Virus record (IMG/VR): IMGVR_UViG_3300045926_000283
Span: 1 to 64,000 of that record
Direction: 5' to 3' (one strand)
Length of the DNA: 64,000 bases
Origin: a virus
A program made the translations under genes and the position numbers. Below the pieces are notes generated by a model. The model made no database searches. It saw only the letters and a list, made by a program, of their open reading frames with translations, and was not told where the DNA came from. Positions 29,286-36,915 of this stretch are shown piece by piece (the first letter of the stretch is position 1; every line of letters begins with the position of its first letter).

Positions 29286-29640
29286 CCGCGCCCTGCGCCA
29301 GAAGCAGCTCGCGCCCCTGCTCGTCGATCTCGGGAACCAGATCGCGGCGTTTCTCGACCAGGCCCCGACCCTCCCGCCCGGCAGCCTCGTCCTCTCCGCC
29401 GAGGACTGCCGCCGCCTCGAAGAGACGGTCGGCCTGGCGACCACCGTATCGCCGGCCGTGCTCCTCGCCGCCATCGAGCGGCTCGCCGCGATCCGCGTCG
29501 GCGACATCCGCCTCCCGTTCACCCCGGGGCAGCTCGCCGAGCTGCAGCACCGCGCCAGCAAACGCGGCCGTTCGATCGAGCAGGAGATCCGCGCGGTGGT
29601 CGATCGGATCCGCGACGAGATCTTCCACCGGGGAGGCTAG
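29218..29640 (+). CDS. Ribbon-helix-helix-like protein overlapping terL
   Basis: A 140-residue protein whose ATG 29218 lies inside the terL end; AGGAGG stands six bases before it. The first 25 residues are Ser/Thr/Pro-rich, the middle is helical, and the end (RLPFTPGQLAELQHRASKRGRSIEQEIRAVVDRIRD) is an Arc-type RHH domain. Possibly a late regulator or packaging accessory. Confidence 0.72.
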   Translation: MSSSTTSPPTPARSSSTSGNGSNRALRQKQLAPLLVDLGNQIAAFLDQAPTLPPGSLVLSAEDCRRLEETVGLATTVSPAVLLAAIERLAAIRVGDIRLPFTPGQLAELQHRASKRGRSIEQEIRAVVDRIRDEIFHRGG

Positions 29641-29871
29641 ATGCCGCCGCTCGTCCTTCTCGCGGTGGTGATCGTGGCGATTCCGCTCGCGGCCTGCGCC
29701 ACGATCGCGCCGCCCCGGCCGCGCTTCGTCGCCGTGTTCGAGCAGCGATCGGAGTGGTGCCGCATCCAGATCATCCAGGACAGCCGCTCGCTGGCGTGCT
29801 TCGTCGCCTTCCGCTGCGGCCGGCAACCCGTGTCAGTGCTGCCGGCCGAGGACGCGGTCTGCGTCCCCTGA
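29641..29871 (+). CDS. Small lipoprotein
   Basis: A 76-residue protein. Hydrophobic residues 3-18 end in LAAC (16-19), a lipobox; the mature part contains four more cysteines. It would be lipid-anchored. Candidates are superinfection exclusion or an outer-spanin-like role, neither proven. GGGGAGG precedes ATG 29641. Confidence 0.7.
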   Translation: MPPLVLLAVVIVAIPLAACATIAPPRPRFVAVFEQRSEWCRIQIIQDSRSLACFVAFRCGRQPVSVLPAEDAVCVP

Positions 29872-29895
29872 AGGAGAGAGAGAGGAAGGGCTGCC

Positions 29896-30078
29896 GTGGG
29901 GTTGATTGAACTGCTGCTGGTACTGATCATCATCGGCGTCGTGCTCTACCTGGTCGAGACCTACCTGCCGATCTCGCCGCCGATCAAAGTGGTCATCCGG
30001 GTGGTGGTGGTGCTGGTGATCATCCTCTGGCTGCTCAGAGCGTTTGTCGGCGACGTCAGTCTGCCGCGGCTGCGCTGA
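29896..30078 (+). CDS. Two-helix membrane protein, Thivi_2564-like
   Basis: A 60-residue protein (GTG 29896). Two hydrophobic segments (LIELLLVLIIIGVVLYLV and VVIRVVVVLVIILWLLRAF) flank TYLPISPPIK. This layout matches the Thivi_2564 family of small membrane proteins that recur in phages. AGGAGAGAGAG lies upstream. Function unknown. Confidence 0.78.
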   Translation: MGLIELLLVLIIIGVVLYLVETYLPISPPIKVVIRVVVVLVIILWLLRAFVGDVSLPRLR

Positions 30079-30089
30079 AGGAGATCTCT

Positions 30090-30578
30090 GTGGCGAACCA
30101 CGATTTTTGGTGTCAGATCTGCGGCCAGGTCCTGGTCGACATCAACGTCCCGATCGCGGTCGGGGCGACGGCCGGAGCGCCGCTGCACTGCGGGCGGAAG
30201 ATGAACTGGATCCCCGCGGTCGCACGGATGGATGCGTCGAGCGGTCCAGGCTTCCAGGAGTTCGAGGCACATGATGGCCAGAACAACAAAGTCGTCGTCG
30301 ACTCGCTCAAAAAGCTCCGCGACATCGAACGCACCTCCGAGCAGCAGTACCGCAACGGCGAAGGCCAACCGCTCGTCTGGCGGCGCTGGTCGCAGGACTC
30401 GTCCAACCGCGACGTCCACAGCCTCGACCCCGCCCGCTTCTCTGGCGGCGAGCGACCCGACCCCGCCTACACCAAGAAGTTCGGCCTCCGCCGCTTCGGC
30501 GCCACCGAGCCCGATCACAGCTACGGCCCCGGCGTCGACGACAGCAACACCTCCGCCCTCGACCATCTCAAGGAGTGA
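30090..30578 (+). CDS. Zinc-ribbon virion-cluster protein
   Basis: A 162-residue protein with a GTG start. FWCQICGQVL and LHCGRKMNW make a four-residue zinc site at the N-terminus. The remainder is polar and ends with DDSNTSALDHLKE. I recall related proteins between terminase and portal in uncultured phages. Function unknown. Confidence 0.74.
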   Translation: MANHDFWCQICGQVLVDINVPIAVGATAGAPLHCGRKMNWIPAVARMDASSGPGFQEFEAHDGQNNKVVVDSLKKLRDIERTSEQQYRNGEGQPLVWRRWSQDSSNRDVHSLDPARFSGGERPDPAYTKKFGLRRFGATEPDHSYGPGVDDSNTSALDHLKE

Positions 30579-30582
30579 CGAC

Positions 30583-30819
30583 ATGGCGAAGACGCCGCCG
30601 AAGGACGCCCCAGAGAAGGCTCCGCCCGCCGACGCCTGGCAGCCGATCGCCACCGCCCCGCTCGACGGCCGCGATCTCCTGCTCGTCGTCCTCCCCGGCG
30701 GCCGGCTGTTCATCGGCTGGTATGGCGACCGCCACGGGATCAAGTGCTGGCTCGCCGACGACCGTCGCATCGAACCGACCCACTGGCAGCCGCTGCCGCC
30801 GCTGCCGACGACAGCGTAG
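30583..30819 (+). CDS. DUF551-like small protein
   Basis: A 78-residue protein. After a Lys/Pro-rich lead, AWQPIATAPLDGRDLLLVVLPGGRLFIGWY and HWQPLPPLP reproduce the W-x-PI-x-TAP-x-DG...W-x-PLP pattern of DUF551-type domains common in phages. It has a paralogue immediately downstream. Confidence 0.75.
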   Translation: MAKTPPKDAPEKAPPADAWQPIATAPLDGRDLLLVVLPGGRLFIGWYGDRHGIKCWLADDRRIEPTHWQPLPPLPTTA

Positions 30820-30828
30820 GAGACGATC

Positions 30829-31293
30829 ATGGCCGACTGGTCCCCGATCTCGACCGCCCCGCGTGACACCCGTGATCTCCTCGTCTACCTCTCCGGCGGC
30901 CGACAACTCGTCGCCCGCTGGCACGACCCGTCTGCGGCCTTCGTCGCGATCGACGCTCGGCCGCTCACTCCGATCGCCTGGCAGCCGCTCCCCGATCCGC
31001 CGCCGCCCGCCGCGCCCGAGCCGCCGCCGACTCCCGTCATCGCCGCGATCAACCCATCCTCCGCCGTCCTCGGCTCGCCCTCTTTCACGCTGCACGTCGT
31101 CGGCAGCGGCTTCACCGCCGACGCCGCGATTCTCTGGAACGGCACGCCCGAGCCGACCACGGTGGAGTCCTCGACCGAACTCACCACCGAGGTCGATATG
31201 TCCACCGCCGAAGTCGCGATCGAGATCCCGGTCGCCGTCGCGCAGGGCGGGGTCGTCAGCAACGCCTTCGCCTTCACGCTGACCGAGGGCTGA
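30829..31293 (+). CDS. DUF551-like domain fused to an IPT/TIG Ig-like domain
   Basis: A 154-residue protein. The first 60 residues (WSPISTAPRDTRDLLVYLSGG...IAWQPLPDP) match the gene before it. After a Pro linker, VIAAINPSSAVLGSPSFTLHVVGSGFTADAAILWNG is a clear IPT/TIG immunoglobulin-like domain, often used for surface binding on virions. GTG/ATG choice: ATG 30829 follows AGGAG. Confidence 0.8.
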   Translation: MADWSPISTAPRDTRDLLVYLSGGRQLVARWHDPSAAFVAIDARPLTPIAWQPLPDPPPPAAPEPPPTPVIAAINPSSAVLGSPSFTLHVVGSGFTADAAILWNGTPEPTTVESSTELTTEVDMSTAEVAIEIPVAVAQGGVVSNAFAFTLTEG

Positions 31294-31297
31294 TCAT

Positions 31298-31537
31298 GTG
31301 CAGTACCAGGACGCGCTCAATCGCGTCCTTGCCGCCTCTCGCGACGAGCCGCACCGCCTGGGCGCCGCCGACGAGCCATGTCCCTGCTGGCGCTGCGTCG
31401 CGCACCGCCTCGTCCTCGACATCGCCAACAGCAAAGAAGGCGAGAACGCGGAGTTCCGCGTCCACCTCGCCGCCACCCGCCGCCGCGCCCGTAAGAAGGC
31501 TGAAGCCGATCTTCATCTGAGGACACGCCGTGGCTGA
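31298..31537 (+). CDS. Small basic protein upstream of portal
   Basis: A 79-residue protein (GTG 31298: QYQDALNRVLAASRDEPHRL...), with CPCWRC and a basic helix (AATRRRARKKAEAD). It overlaps the portal start by 8 bases. The alternative frame from 31296 is Ser/Thr nonsense and was rejected. Confidence 0.62.
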   Translation: MQYQDALNRVLAASRDEPHRLGAADEPCPCWRCVAHRLVLDIANSKEGENAEFRVHLAATRRRARKKAEADLHLRTRRG

Positions 31538-33680
31538 CTTCTCTTCATCCGGTCTCCTCGATCTGCCGCTCACCTCCGCCGAGTCCCTCCAGCACGGCGA
31601 CCCGAAAGTCCTCGGCTGGCTGCGCGAGTGGATCCAGGAGGGCGACGCGATCAACCGCGCCGACCCCTCCTACGACATCATCACCCGCGCGCAGGAGTAC
31701 ATCGTCGGCGAGCAGCTCTCGCCCGAGCGCTGCAAGCTCAAATACCTGCCGCAGGTCACCATCAACGAAACGCGCAAGGCGATGCAGGCCCACGTCTCCG
31801 CGATCACCGATCTCCGCCCCGTCGCCGGCTGGAAGGCGAACCCCGAGTATCAGGTCCAGGCCGATCTCCTCAACAAGTACCTCCTCAGCGAGTGGATCAC
31901 CACGATGATGGATCTCGACCTGGGCGACTGCGTGAAGTACGCCCTCGCCGGAGGCACCGGCGATCTGGTCATCGACTGGGATCCGCACGCCCCGCAGGGC
32001 GGCGCGCACCAGCTCTCCGCCCGCGATCCGCGCGACACCCTGCCCCTGCGCCCCTCCTTCGGCCGCTCCTGCCAGCTCTGGGAAGGCGTCTGCTTCCGCG
32101 AGGAGCACACGGTGAACGTCCTGCGCGGGATGTACCCGGCGAAGGCGCAGCTCTTTCGCTCGGCGTCCGACTCGGTCCTCGGACGGGTGATGGGCCGCTT
32201 CCGCGTCGGCCTCTCGCGCCTCATCTCACCGGCCGATCCGCTCGACACGCTCGGCGGCACCGCCGCGACCCAGCGCAAGGCGCGGATGGGATCGCTCGTC
32301 CTCTACCGCGCCTACTTCCGCGACCGCACGCGCAACCTCACCGACCGCCCGATCCCGATGGGCACGCCGGGCTCCAACTGGGCCTACACCGTCCAACCGC
32401 GCCAGCCGCTCTACCCGCGCGGCCGCCTGCTCGTCGCCACCGAGGACGCGATCATCTACGACGGGCCGCAGACCTACTGGCACGGGATGTTCCCCTTCTG
32501 CCGCCTGAAGCTCTGGTCGCTGCCCTGGCAGTTCCTCGGCATCCCGCTGTTCAACGATCTCCTCCCGCTCCAGGACGCGATCAACGACACCGTGCAGGAT
32601 GTCCGCCTCGGGATGCAGCAGTGGACCAACCCCGACATCACCTACAACCGCAACGCGGTCTCCGAGTCCACCATGAAGCTGATGGACCCGCGCCGCGCCG
32701 GCAAACGCGTCAAAGTGATGCCCGGGTTCGGCGATCCGTGGAAGAAAGAAGACGGCCCCAACCCGCAGATCCTCTCGATGGGCCTCGACCTCTGGGACCG
32801 CCTCACCCAAAAGTTCGCCGACCTCTCCGGCACCGCCAACCTCTCGGCGCTCCTCCAACTGCGCCAGCTCCCTTCCGCCGACACGATCCAGAAGTACTAC
32901 GAGGCGCTCACCCCCGAGATCCGCCAGGAAGCGCGGCAGGTCGAACTCTTCCTGCGCGACTTCTCCGAGATGATCAAAGTCAATTACTTCCAGTTCCTCT
33001 CCGAGTCGAAGCGCATCATGATCCTCGGCCAGGGCGGGCGCACGCTCTCCGACTTCGACTACGACCCCGACACCCTGGTGCCCGCTCTGCTCCCCGGCCA
33101 ACCCGGCTACACCCCCGAACTCGACGCCAACACCACCACCCGCGACCAGCGCGCGCAGTACTTCCACAAGCAGTTCGTCTTCGTCGTCGCGCCGAACAGC
33201 GTCCTCTCGATCGATGCGCAAGAGCGGAAGATGATGCGGGTGCAGCTCGCGCGCATGGGCTACTACGACTTCTGGTCGCTGCACGAGACGCTCGAAACGC
33301 CCAACGTCGGCGCGCCGCCGTCCATCCCACTTCCTCCGCTCGACGCGCCTCCTCCCGGCATCCTCGAAGGGATGCTGCAGCAGCTCGCCGCCAACCCGAT
33401 GGGGATCCAGGCGATGGCCGCGGGCGCGATGCCCTCCCTCCCGCAGTACTCCGACCCGGTCACCGGCCGCACCTTCACGCTCGATCCGGCCTCGGGCCAG
33501 CTCCTCGAAATCCGCGTCCCGACCACCGTCACCGAACGCCTCTCCGCGCAGCAGATGCTCGGCATCGGCCAGACGGTCAGTCCGAGTGGCAGGAAGGCCT
33601 CCGGTCAGTCTCCGCCACAACAAGAAACGAAGAATGACGAACCAGGCGGGCGTCAGACGATCACGGAGTCGCCTAAGTGA
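31530..33680 (+). CDS. Portal protein
   Basis: A 716-residue protein, GTG 31530. Features typical of large portal proteins: an N-terminal tail with DAINRADPSYDIITRAQEYIVGEQ, then LKYLPQVTINETRKAMQAHVSAITD, a core strand region with LPWQFLGIPLFNDLLPLQDAINDTVQDVRLG, a helical stem (QKFADLSGTANLSALLQLRQLPSADTIQKYYEALTPEIRQEARQVELFLRDFSEMI) and a Gln/Pro-rich C-terminus. It forms the dodecameric DNA gate of the head. The length is nearer podovirus-type portals than short HK97 portals. Its 3' end overlaps the HNH gene by 28 bases. Confidence 0.9.
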   Translation: MADFSSSGLLDLPLTSAESLQHGDPKVLGWLREWIQEGDAINRADPSYDIITRAQEYIVGEQLSPERCKLKYLPQVTINETRKAMQAHVSAITDLRPVAGWKANPEYQVQADLLNKYLLSEWITTMMDLDLGDCVKYALAGGTGDLVIDWDPHAPQGGAHQLSARDPRDTLPLRPSFGRSCQLWEGVCFREEHTVNVLRGMYPAKAQLFRSASDSVLGRVMGRFRVGLSRLISPADPLDTLGGTAATQRKARMGSLVLYRAYFRDRTRNLTDRPIPMGTPGSNWAYTVQPRQPLYPRGRLLVATEDAIIYDGPQTYWHGMFPFCRLKLWSLPWQFLGIPLFNDLLPLQDAINDTVQDVRLGMQQWTNPDITYNRNAVSESTMKLMDPRRAGKRVKVMPGFGDPWKKEDGPNPQILSMGLDLWDRLTQKFADLSGTANLSALLQLRQLPSADTIQKYYEALTPEIRQEARQVELFLRDFSEMIKVNYFQFLSESKRIMILGQGGRTLSDFDYDPDTLVPALLPGQPGYTPELDANTTTRDQRAQYFHKQFVFVVAPNSVLSIDAQERKMMRVQLARMGYYDFWSLHETLETPNVGAPPSIPLPPLDAPPPGILEGMLQQLAANPMGIQAMAAGAMPSLPQYSDPVTGRTFTLDPASGQLLEIRVPTTVTERLSAQQMLGIGQTVSPSGRKASGQSPPQQETKNDEPGGRQTITESPK

Positions 33681-34213
33681 CGCCAGGTCAATCCATGGAT
33701 GATCGAAAAGATCGCGTACTTCGTCACGCCGTAGCGCGTTGCCAGTCCGCGAAGCGAAGTCGTGGTCGAGCGTGGTGCGGTGCCTCGTCGGTACTCAGCA
33801 CGGATCGCTCGCACGTGATCGGCTGTCAGCTTCGTCTGACAGTTGGCAGGCCCGGTCGCCTTCCGTGCGTGTTTGAGGAGGGTGGGATCGAAGCGTCCTT
33901 TCCGAATCGCGTCCGTGGTGTTGGCCTTCGTCGTCCCGACGAACAGGTGACTGGGACGGACGCACGCTGGGGTGTCACAGTGGTGGCAGACCTTCAACCC
34001 CGCGGGGATGGGACCAACGTACTGCTCGTACGTGAAGCGGCTCGCCGTGACGTTGCGTCCCTGGTACCAGAACTTCCCGTAGCCCTTGTCGGTCTTCCCG
34101 GTCCAGATCCAGCAAGCGGCAGGCCTCTTGGGGAACTGCTCGACGAACGCCCAGAAGCGCGGCAGCGGATCAGCCAAGGGTTTCGGCTGACGTTGATAGA
34201 CGCCGGTTGGCAT
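33653..34213 (-). CDS. HNH homing endonuclease 1
   Basis: A 186-residue protein on the opposite strand. CWIWTGKTDKGYGKFWYQGRN and AGLKVCHHCDTPACVRPSHLFVGTTKANTTDAIRKGR are the HNH core of phage homing endonucleases (HHCDxxxCxxPxHL). The C-terminal half is a helix-turn-helix-like target-recognition part (SLRGLATRYGVTKYAIFSIIHGLTWRHL). It overlaps the portal 3' end and has its own TATAAT box, so it is a mobile insertion. Confidence 0.92.
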   Translation of the reverse strand: MPTGVYQRQPKPLADPLPRFWAFVEQFPKRPAACWIWTGKTDKGYGKFWYQGRNVTASRFTYEQYVGPIPAGLKVCHHCDTPACVRPSHLFVGTTKANTTDAIRKGRFDPTLLKHARKATGPANCQTKLTADHVRAIRAEYRRGTAPRSTTTSLRGLATRYGVTKYAIFSIIHGLTWRHLGDSVIV

Positions 34214-34222
34214 CGTTTGCCC

Positions 34223-34228
34223 ATTATA
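34223..34228 (-). promoter_or_regulatory. TATAAT -10 box of HNH gene 1
   Basis: A perfect TATAAT on the minus strand ends 10 bases before ATG 34213, preceded by AGG; no clear -35. The message would be almost leaderless. Confidence 0.55.
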
Positions 34229-34245
34229 CCTGTCGAGAGTCCGAA

Positions 34246-34470
34246 GTGAGCGCCGACGATCGCCCGTCGCCCGCGCCGCCCGCGCTCGCCCGCCCGATCG
34301 ACCAGGCCCTCGATCGCATCGTCGTGCGTGAAGACGACTTCTCCGCGGTCCTCATGGCGCTCTACCGCCGTCGCTACTCCGGGGCCCTGACCATCCACTT
34401 CCGCAACGGCCAGCCGCGCACGATCGAACTCCCGGGCGTGCAGGTCACGCTCACCACCGAGCCCGCCTGA
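34246..34470 (+). CDS. Small virion-cluster protein
   Basis: A 74-residue protein (GTG 34246; VSADDRPSPAPPALARPIDQ...). ALDRIVVREDDFSAVLMALYRRRYSGALTIHFRNGQPRTIELPG is an alpha/beta segment. It was probably next to the portal gene before the HNH insertion. Function unknown. Confidence 0.62.
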   Translation: MSADDRPSPAPPALARPIDQALDRIVVREDDFSAVLMALYRRRYSGALTIHFRNGQPRTIELPGVQVTLTTEPA

Positions 34471-34565
34471 CCCGCCAACGCCCTCGGCTGACCCCCGGGG
34501 GGCTTGACGGCGCTCGCCGCCCTTCTGCACTCTAGCCGACACTCGTCGTCGCCCTGACCGGCGCC

Positions 34566-34604
34566 GACCGATCGATTCGCAGCGGGGGCTGTGGCCGATC
34601 GGTC
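34566..34604 (+). promoter_or_regulatory. Structured leader hairpin before the capsid operon
   Basis: GACCGATCG (34566-34574) pairs perfectly with CGATCGGTC (34596-34604); an inner GCAGC/GCTGT stem (one wobble) lies in the loop. Ten bases later comes the terminator. Confidence 0.7.
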
Positions 34605-34613
34605 CAACGTCCT

Positions 34614-34658
34614 GGGCCCACTGCACGAAGCCATGCGTGCGGTGGGCCCTTTTCTTTT
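34614..34658 (+). terminator. Strong intrinsic terminator upstream of the capsid operon
   Basis: Arms GGGCCCACTGCACG (34614-34627) and its partner (34636-34649) form a 14-bp stem with one wobble and an 8-base loop, followed by TTTTCTTTT (34650-34658). The start codon at 34665 follows six bases later. Confidence 0.9.
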
Positions 34659-34664
34659 GTACCG

Positions 34665-34820
34665 ATGCCACTCACGAAGTCCGGATCGAAGGTGCTCAGC
34701 TCGATGCAAGAGCAGTACGGCGGCGAGAAGGGGACGCGTGTCTTCTACGCGACGGCGAACAAGCGGCCGGCGCTCGGCAAGAAGTGGCACGGCCGATCGA
34801 TGAGCAAGGGGAAGCATTGA
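34665..34820 (+). CDS. 51-residue conserved phage protein
   Basis: Frame ATG 34665 to TGA 34820: MPLTKSGSKVLSSMQEQYGG then EKGTRVFYATANKRPALGKKWHG. The GSKVxxSMxxQYGxxKGxxVFYAxxNK pattern recurs in small proteins between portal and capsid genes of many phages. It has no ribosome-binding site, only the terminator T-run in front. Function unknown. Confidence 0.78.
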   Translation: MPLTKSGSKVLSSMQEQYGGEKGTRVFYATANKRPALGKKWHGRSMSKGKH

Positions 34821-34990
34821 TGCCGAAGGGCGATCCGGCCGGCTACCTCCCGAACGTCCAGCAGTACCGATCGGAGAAGGGCGGCGGCAAGGGCAAGCGG
34901 CGCTTCGGCAAGAAGAAGTCCGGCAAGTCCGCGCCGATCCAAACCCAACTCCGCAGCGGCTCGCGGCCGATGGCGAGGCCCGCCAGGTGA
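34820..34990 (+). CDS. Small basic protein
   Basis: A 56-residue Lys/Arg-rich protein (MPKGDPAGYLPNVQQYRSEK...). Its start shares a base with the preceding stop (TGATG). A nucleic-acid-binding or head-associated role would fit the charge; no evidence beyond that. Confidence 0.6.
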   Translation: MPKGDPAGYLPNVQQYRSEKGGGKGKRRFGKKKSGKSAPIQTQLRSGSRPMARPAR

Positions 34991-35208
34991 GCACGGTCGG
35001 CCCGAACCCGGTCGACGCGGAGATCAACCGCCGCATGGGCATCGGCAAGCCCGGCGATCTGCTCTTCGCCGGAGCCGAGCGCGCCGCCGCTCGCGCGTCC
35101 ACCCGTGGCGAGCGCGCCGACCCGACCCCCGACCTCTCGCTGCACGCGATGCCGTCGCTCACCAAGCGCCGCACCACCCGTTCGCTCTCGCGTGGAGGGT
35201 CTCGCTGA
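34987..35208 (+). CDS. Small virion-cluster protein
   Basis: A 73-residue protein (GTG 34987; STVGPNPVDAEINRRMGIGK...), rich in Arg and Ala, ending TKRRTTRSLSRGGSR. Overlaps both neighbours. No family recognised. Confidence 0.58.
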   Translation: MSTVGPNPVDAEINRRMGIGKPGDLLFAGAERAAARASTRGERADPTPDLSLHAMPSLTKRRTTRSLSRGGSR

Positions 35209-35399
35209 TGGCTGCCAACCGCGGCTCCCCGCTCCCGACCATGACCGCGACCGAGCGCCAGTACAAGGCGGAGTCCGATCTCCGCACGCTCACCGACGCC
35301 GACGACATCCGCCGCGACGACGCGCGCCTGAAAGAGGCGACCAAGCACGCGACCAAGCAGATGTCGCGCTACCGGCGGATCACCGGGAGGAAACGCTGA
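35208..35399 (+). CDS. Small charged protein
   Basis: A 63-residue helical protein (MAANRGSPLPTMTATERQYK...) with Lys/Asp/Arg-rich helices. GGAGGG precedes ATG 35208. Function unknown. Confidence 0.6.
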   Translation: MAANRGSPLPTMTATERQYKAESDLRTLTDADDIRRDDARLKEATKHATKQMSRYRRITGRKR

Positions 35400-35581
35400 T
35401 GGCCGGCAAGGACGTTCACCTGCCGAACGAGTCGCGCACGATCGATTCGCGTCTTCCCAACGCCCAGGTGCGTCAGTTGGCGCTGGATCGTGGACAGACC
35501 ATACCCCGCGATTGGAAGCCGCCAGCTCGGTGGATGAAACGGTCGCCGGCTGAACGCCGTGAGATGCGAGGGAAACGCTGA
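35399..35581 (+). CDS. Small basic protein
   Basis: A 60-residue protein (MAGKDVHLPNESRTIDSRLP...), basic C-terminal half (KPPARWMKRSPAERREMRGKR). GGGAGGAAACGCTG precedes the start, and the same layout precedes the next gene. Confidence 0.6.
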   Translation: MAGKDVHLPNESRTIDSRLPNAQVRQLALDRGQTIPRDWKPPARWMKRSPAERREMRGKR

Positions 35582-35970
35582 TGGCCTTCCCGCCAGCCTC
35601 GACGATTCCACCCAGCAACGCCGCTTCGCCGCTCGACGGCCCGCCGCCCTCCCCGACCGCGATGTCCGGCGGCGGCAACACGCCCTTTTCGATGCGCGGC
35701 GCGGTGCCCCCGCTCCCGCCGCAGGAGATCCCGCCGGAGATGCTCACCGGCATCACCGCGGCTTTTACCCAAGTCACCTCAGTCCTCGACGCCACGGCCC
35801 AGGCGCTGCCCACCAAGGCACCGCAGATCGGCCTGATCAAGGACCTGATCGCCCAGCTGCTCGCCGACGTGATGTCGGCCGGCGGCGGCTCCATCTCTCC
35901 CACCAATCCCGGACCGGCGGCGCCGATGGGTGGGATCGACCGTGGCATCGCCGGACCCGGCGCGATCTGA
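35581..35970 (+). CDS. Pro/Ala-rich protein before the scaffold
   Basis: A 129-residue protein. Pro/Ser-rich for about 50 residues, then ITAAFTQVTSVLDATAQALPTKAPQIGLIKDLIAQLLADVMSAGG, helical. Possibly a head-assembly accessory; no family recognised. The 80 bases after it hold nothing recognisable. Confidence 0.65.
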   Translation: MAFPPASTIPPSNAASPLDGPPPSPTAMSGGGNTPFSMRGAVPPLPPQEIPPEMLTGITAAFTQVTSVLDATAQALPTKAPQIGLIKDLIAQLLADVMSAGGGSISPTNPGPAAPMGGIDRGIAGPGAI

Positions 35971-36050
35971 AGGCGGACCCGCTCGCCTCGCCCGCATCCC
36001 CGCGGAGGGCGACCTCGCCGCTGGCTCAGACGGCCAAGGAGATCTGATTC

Positions 36051-36860
36051 ATGGGTGCATTCGAGTCGGGACAAAGCCTGATGGCTAGCGTGCTCGCGAA
36101 GCTCCCCGAGTCTTCCCGCGCACAGGTCGAGGCCGCGTTTCAATCCGCGGAGGCACGCGACGCCGTGACGCTGATCGGCGACAGCGCGCTGGCCCGCAGC
36201 GACTACAGCAAGCACATGGACGGGATCCGCGCGCAGACCGAGGAGCTGAAGGGCAAGGAGCAGCAACTGGTCTCCGAGTTCGAGCGGCTCAACTCGTGGT
36301 ACGAGGTCAACAAGACCGCGCTCGACGACTACAAGACGCTCAAGGCCACCGGCAACGGCGGCCATCCGCATCCGAGCCCCACCCCCACCCCGCCGAAGCC
36401 CGATCCCGCCGTCGACATCCGCAAGACCGTCGACGACGCGATCGCCGACGCCGGCCGCGACTACGTGAACCTCAATATGTTCACGATCGATCAGGCGATG
36501 CGCCACTACCAGATGTTCGGCGAAGCGCCGGACATGCAGGCGCTGGGATCGAACCCGAAACTCGGCAAACCGATCGCCGGGCAGCCCAATCGCATCTTCT
36601 CGCTGCAGGACGCCTACAACGAACGCTACGGCGAGCGGGTCGCGCAGAAACAGAAAGACGCCGAAGACGCACGCATCAACGCCGAGGTCGAGAAGCGCCT
36701 CGTCGAGGAGCGGAAGAAGCTGACCGGTCAGCCCTTCCCGATCCGCGACGCCAGTCCTTCTGTCCTCGACATTCTCTCGACGAAGGACGGTCCCGCCGCT
36801 CACACGATCGACTCCGCGGTCGCTGAGTACGAACGCCTGCAAAGCGCACGCGGGCAGTAG
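36051..36860 (+). CDS. Capsid scaffolding protein
   Basis: A 269-residue acidic protein just before the major capsid gene. Mostly helical with coiled-coil segments (HMDGIRAQTEELKGKEQQLVSEFERLN; AQKQKDAEDARINAEVEKRLVEERKKL), a Pro/His linker near 105, and a short C-terminal helix that would contact the capsid protein. These are usual scaffold traits. ATG 36051; AAGGAG lies upstream. Confidence 0.82.
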   Translation: MGAFESGQSLMASVLAKLPESSRAQVEAAFQSAEARDAVTLIGDSALARSDYSKHMDGIRAQTEELKGKEQQLVSEFERLNSWYEVNKTALDDYKTLKATGNGGHPHPSPTPTPPKPDPAVDIRKTVDDAIADAGRDYVNLNMFTIDQAMRHYQMFGEAPDMQALGSNPKLGKPIAGQPNRIFSLQDAYNERYGERVAQKQKDAEDARINAEVEKRLVEERKKLTGQPFPIRDASPSVLDILSTKDGPAAHTIDSAVAEYERLQSARGQ

Positions 36861-36915
36861 CGACGACGCGCCGGGGTAGACGCATCAGGCACGGGACCAC
36901 GCCAGGAGGACCTCG

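Noticed and set aside
27663-29561. 632-codon minus-strand frame opposite the large terminase gene
   Set aside because: High GC keeps the antisense frame open; the product is Gly/Arg/Val/Asp-rich without motifs, while the plus strand encodes a clear terminase.
29641-30078. Holin/spanin lysis cassette
   Set aside because: A lipoprotein and a two-helix membrane protein are adjacent, but no endolysin is next to them and the second matches another small membrane family; lysis genes are probably outside the window.
34374-36842. 822-codon minus-strand frame across the small capsid-operon genes and scaffold
   Set aside because: Antisense shadow; the coupled plus-strand genes and scaffold features explain the region.
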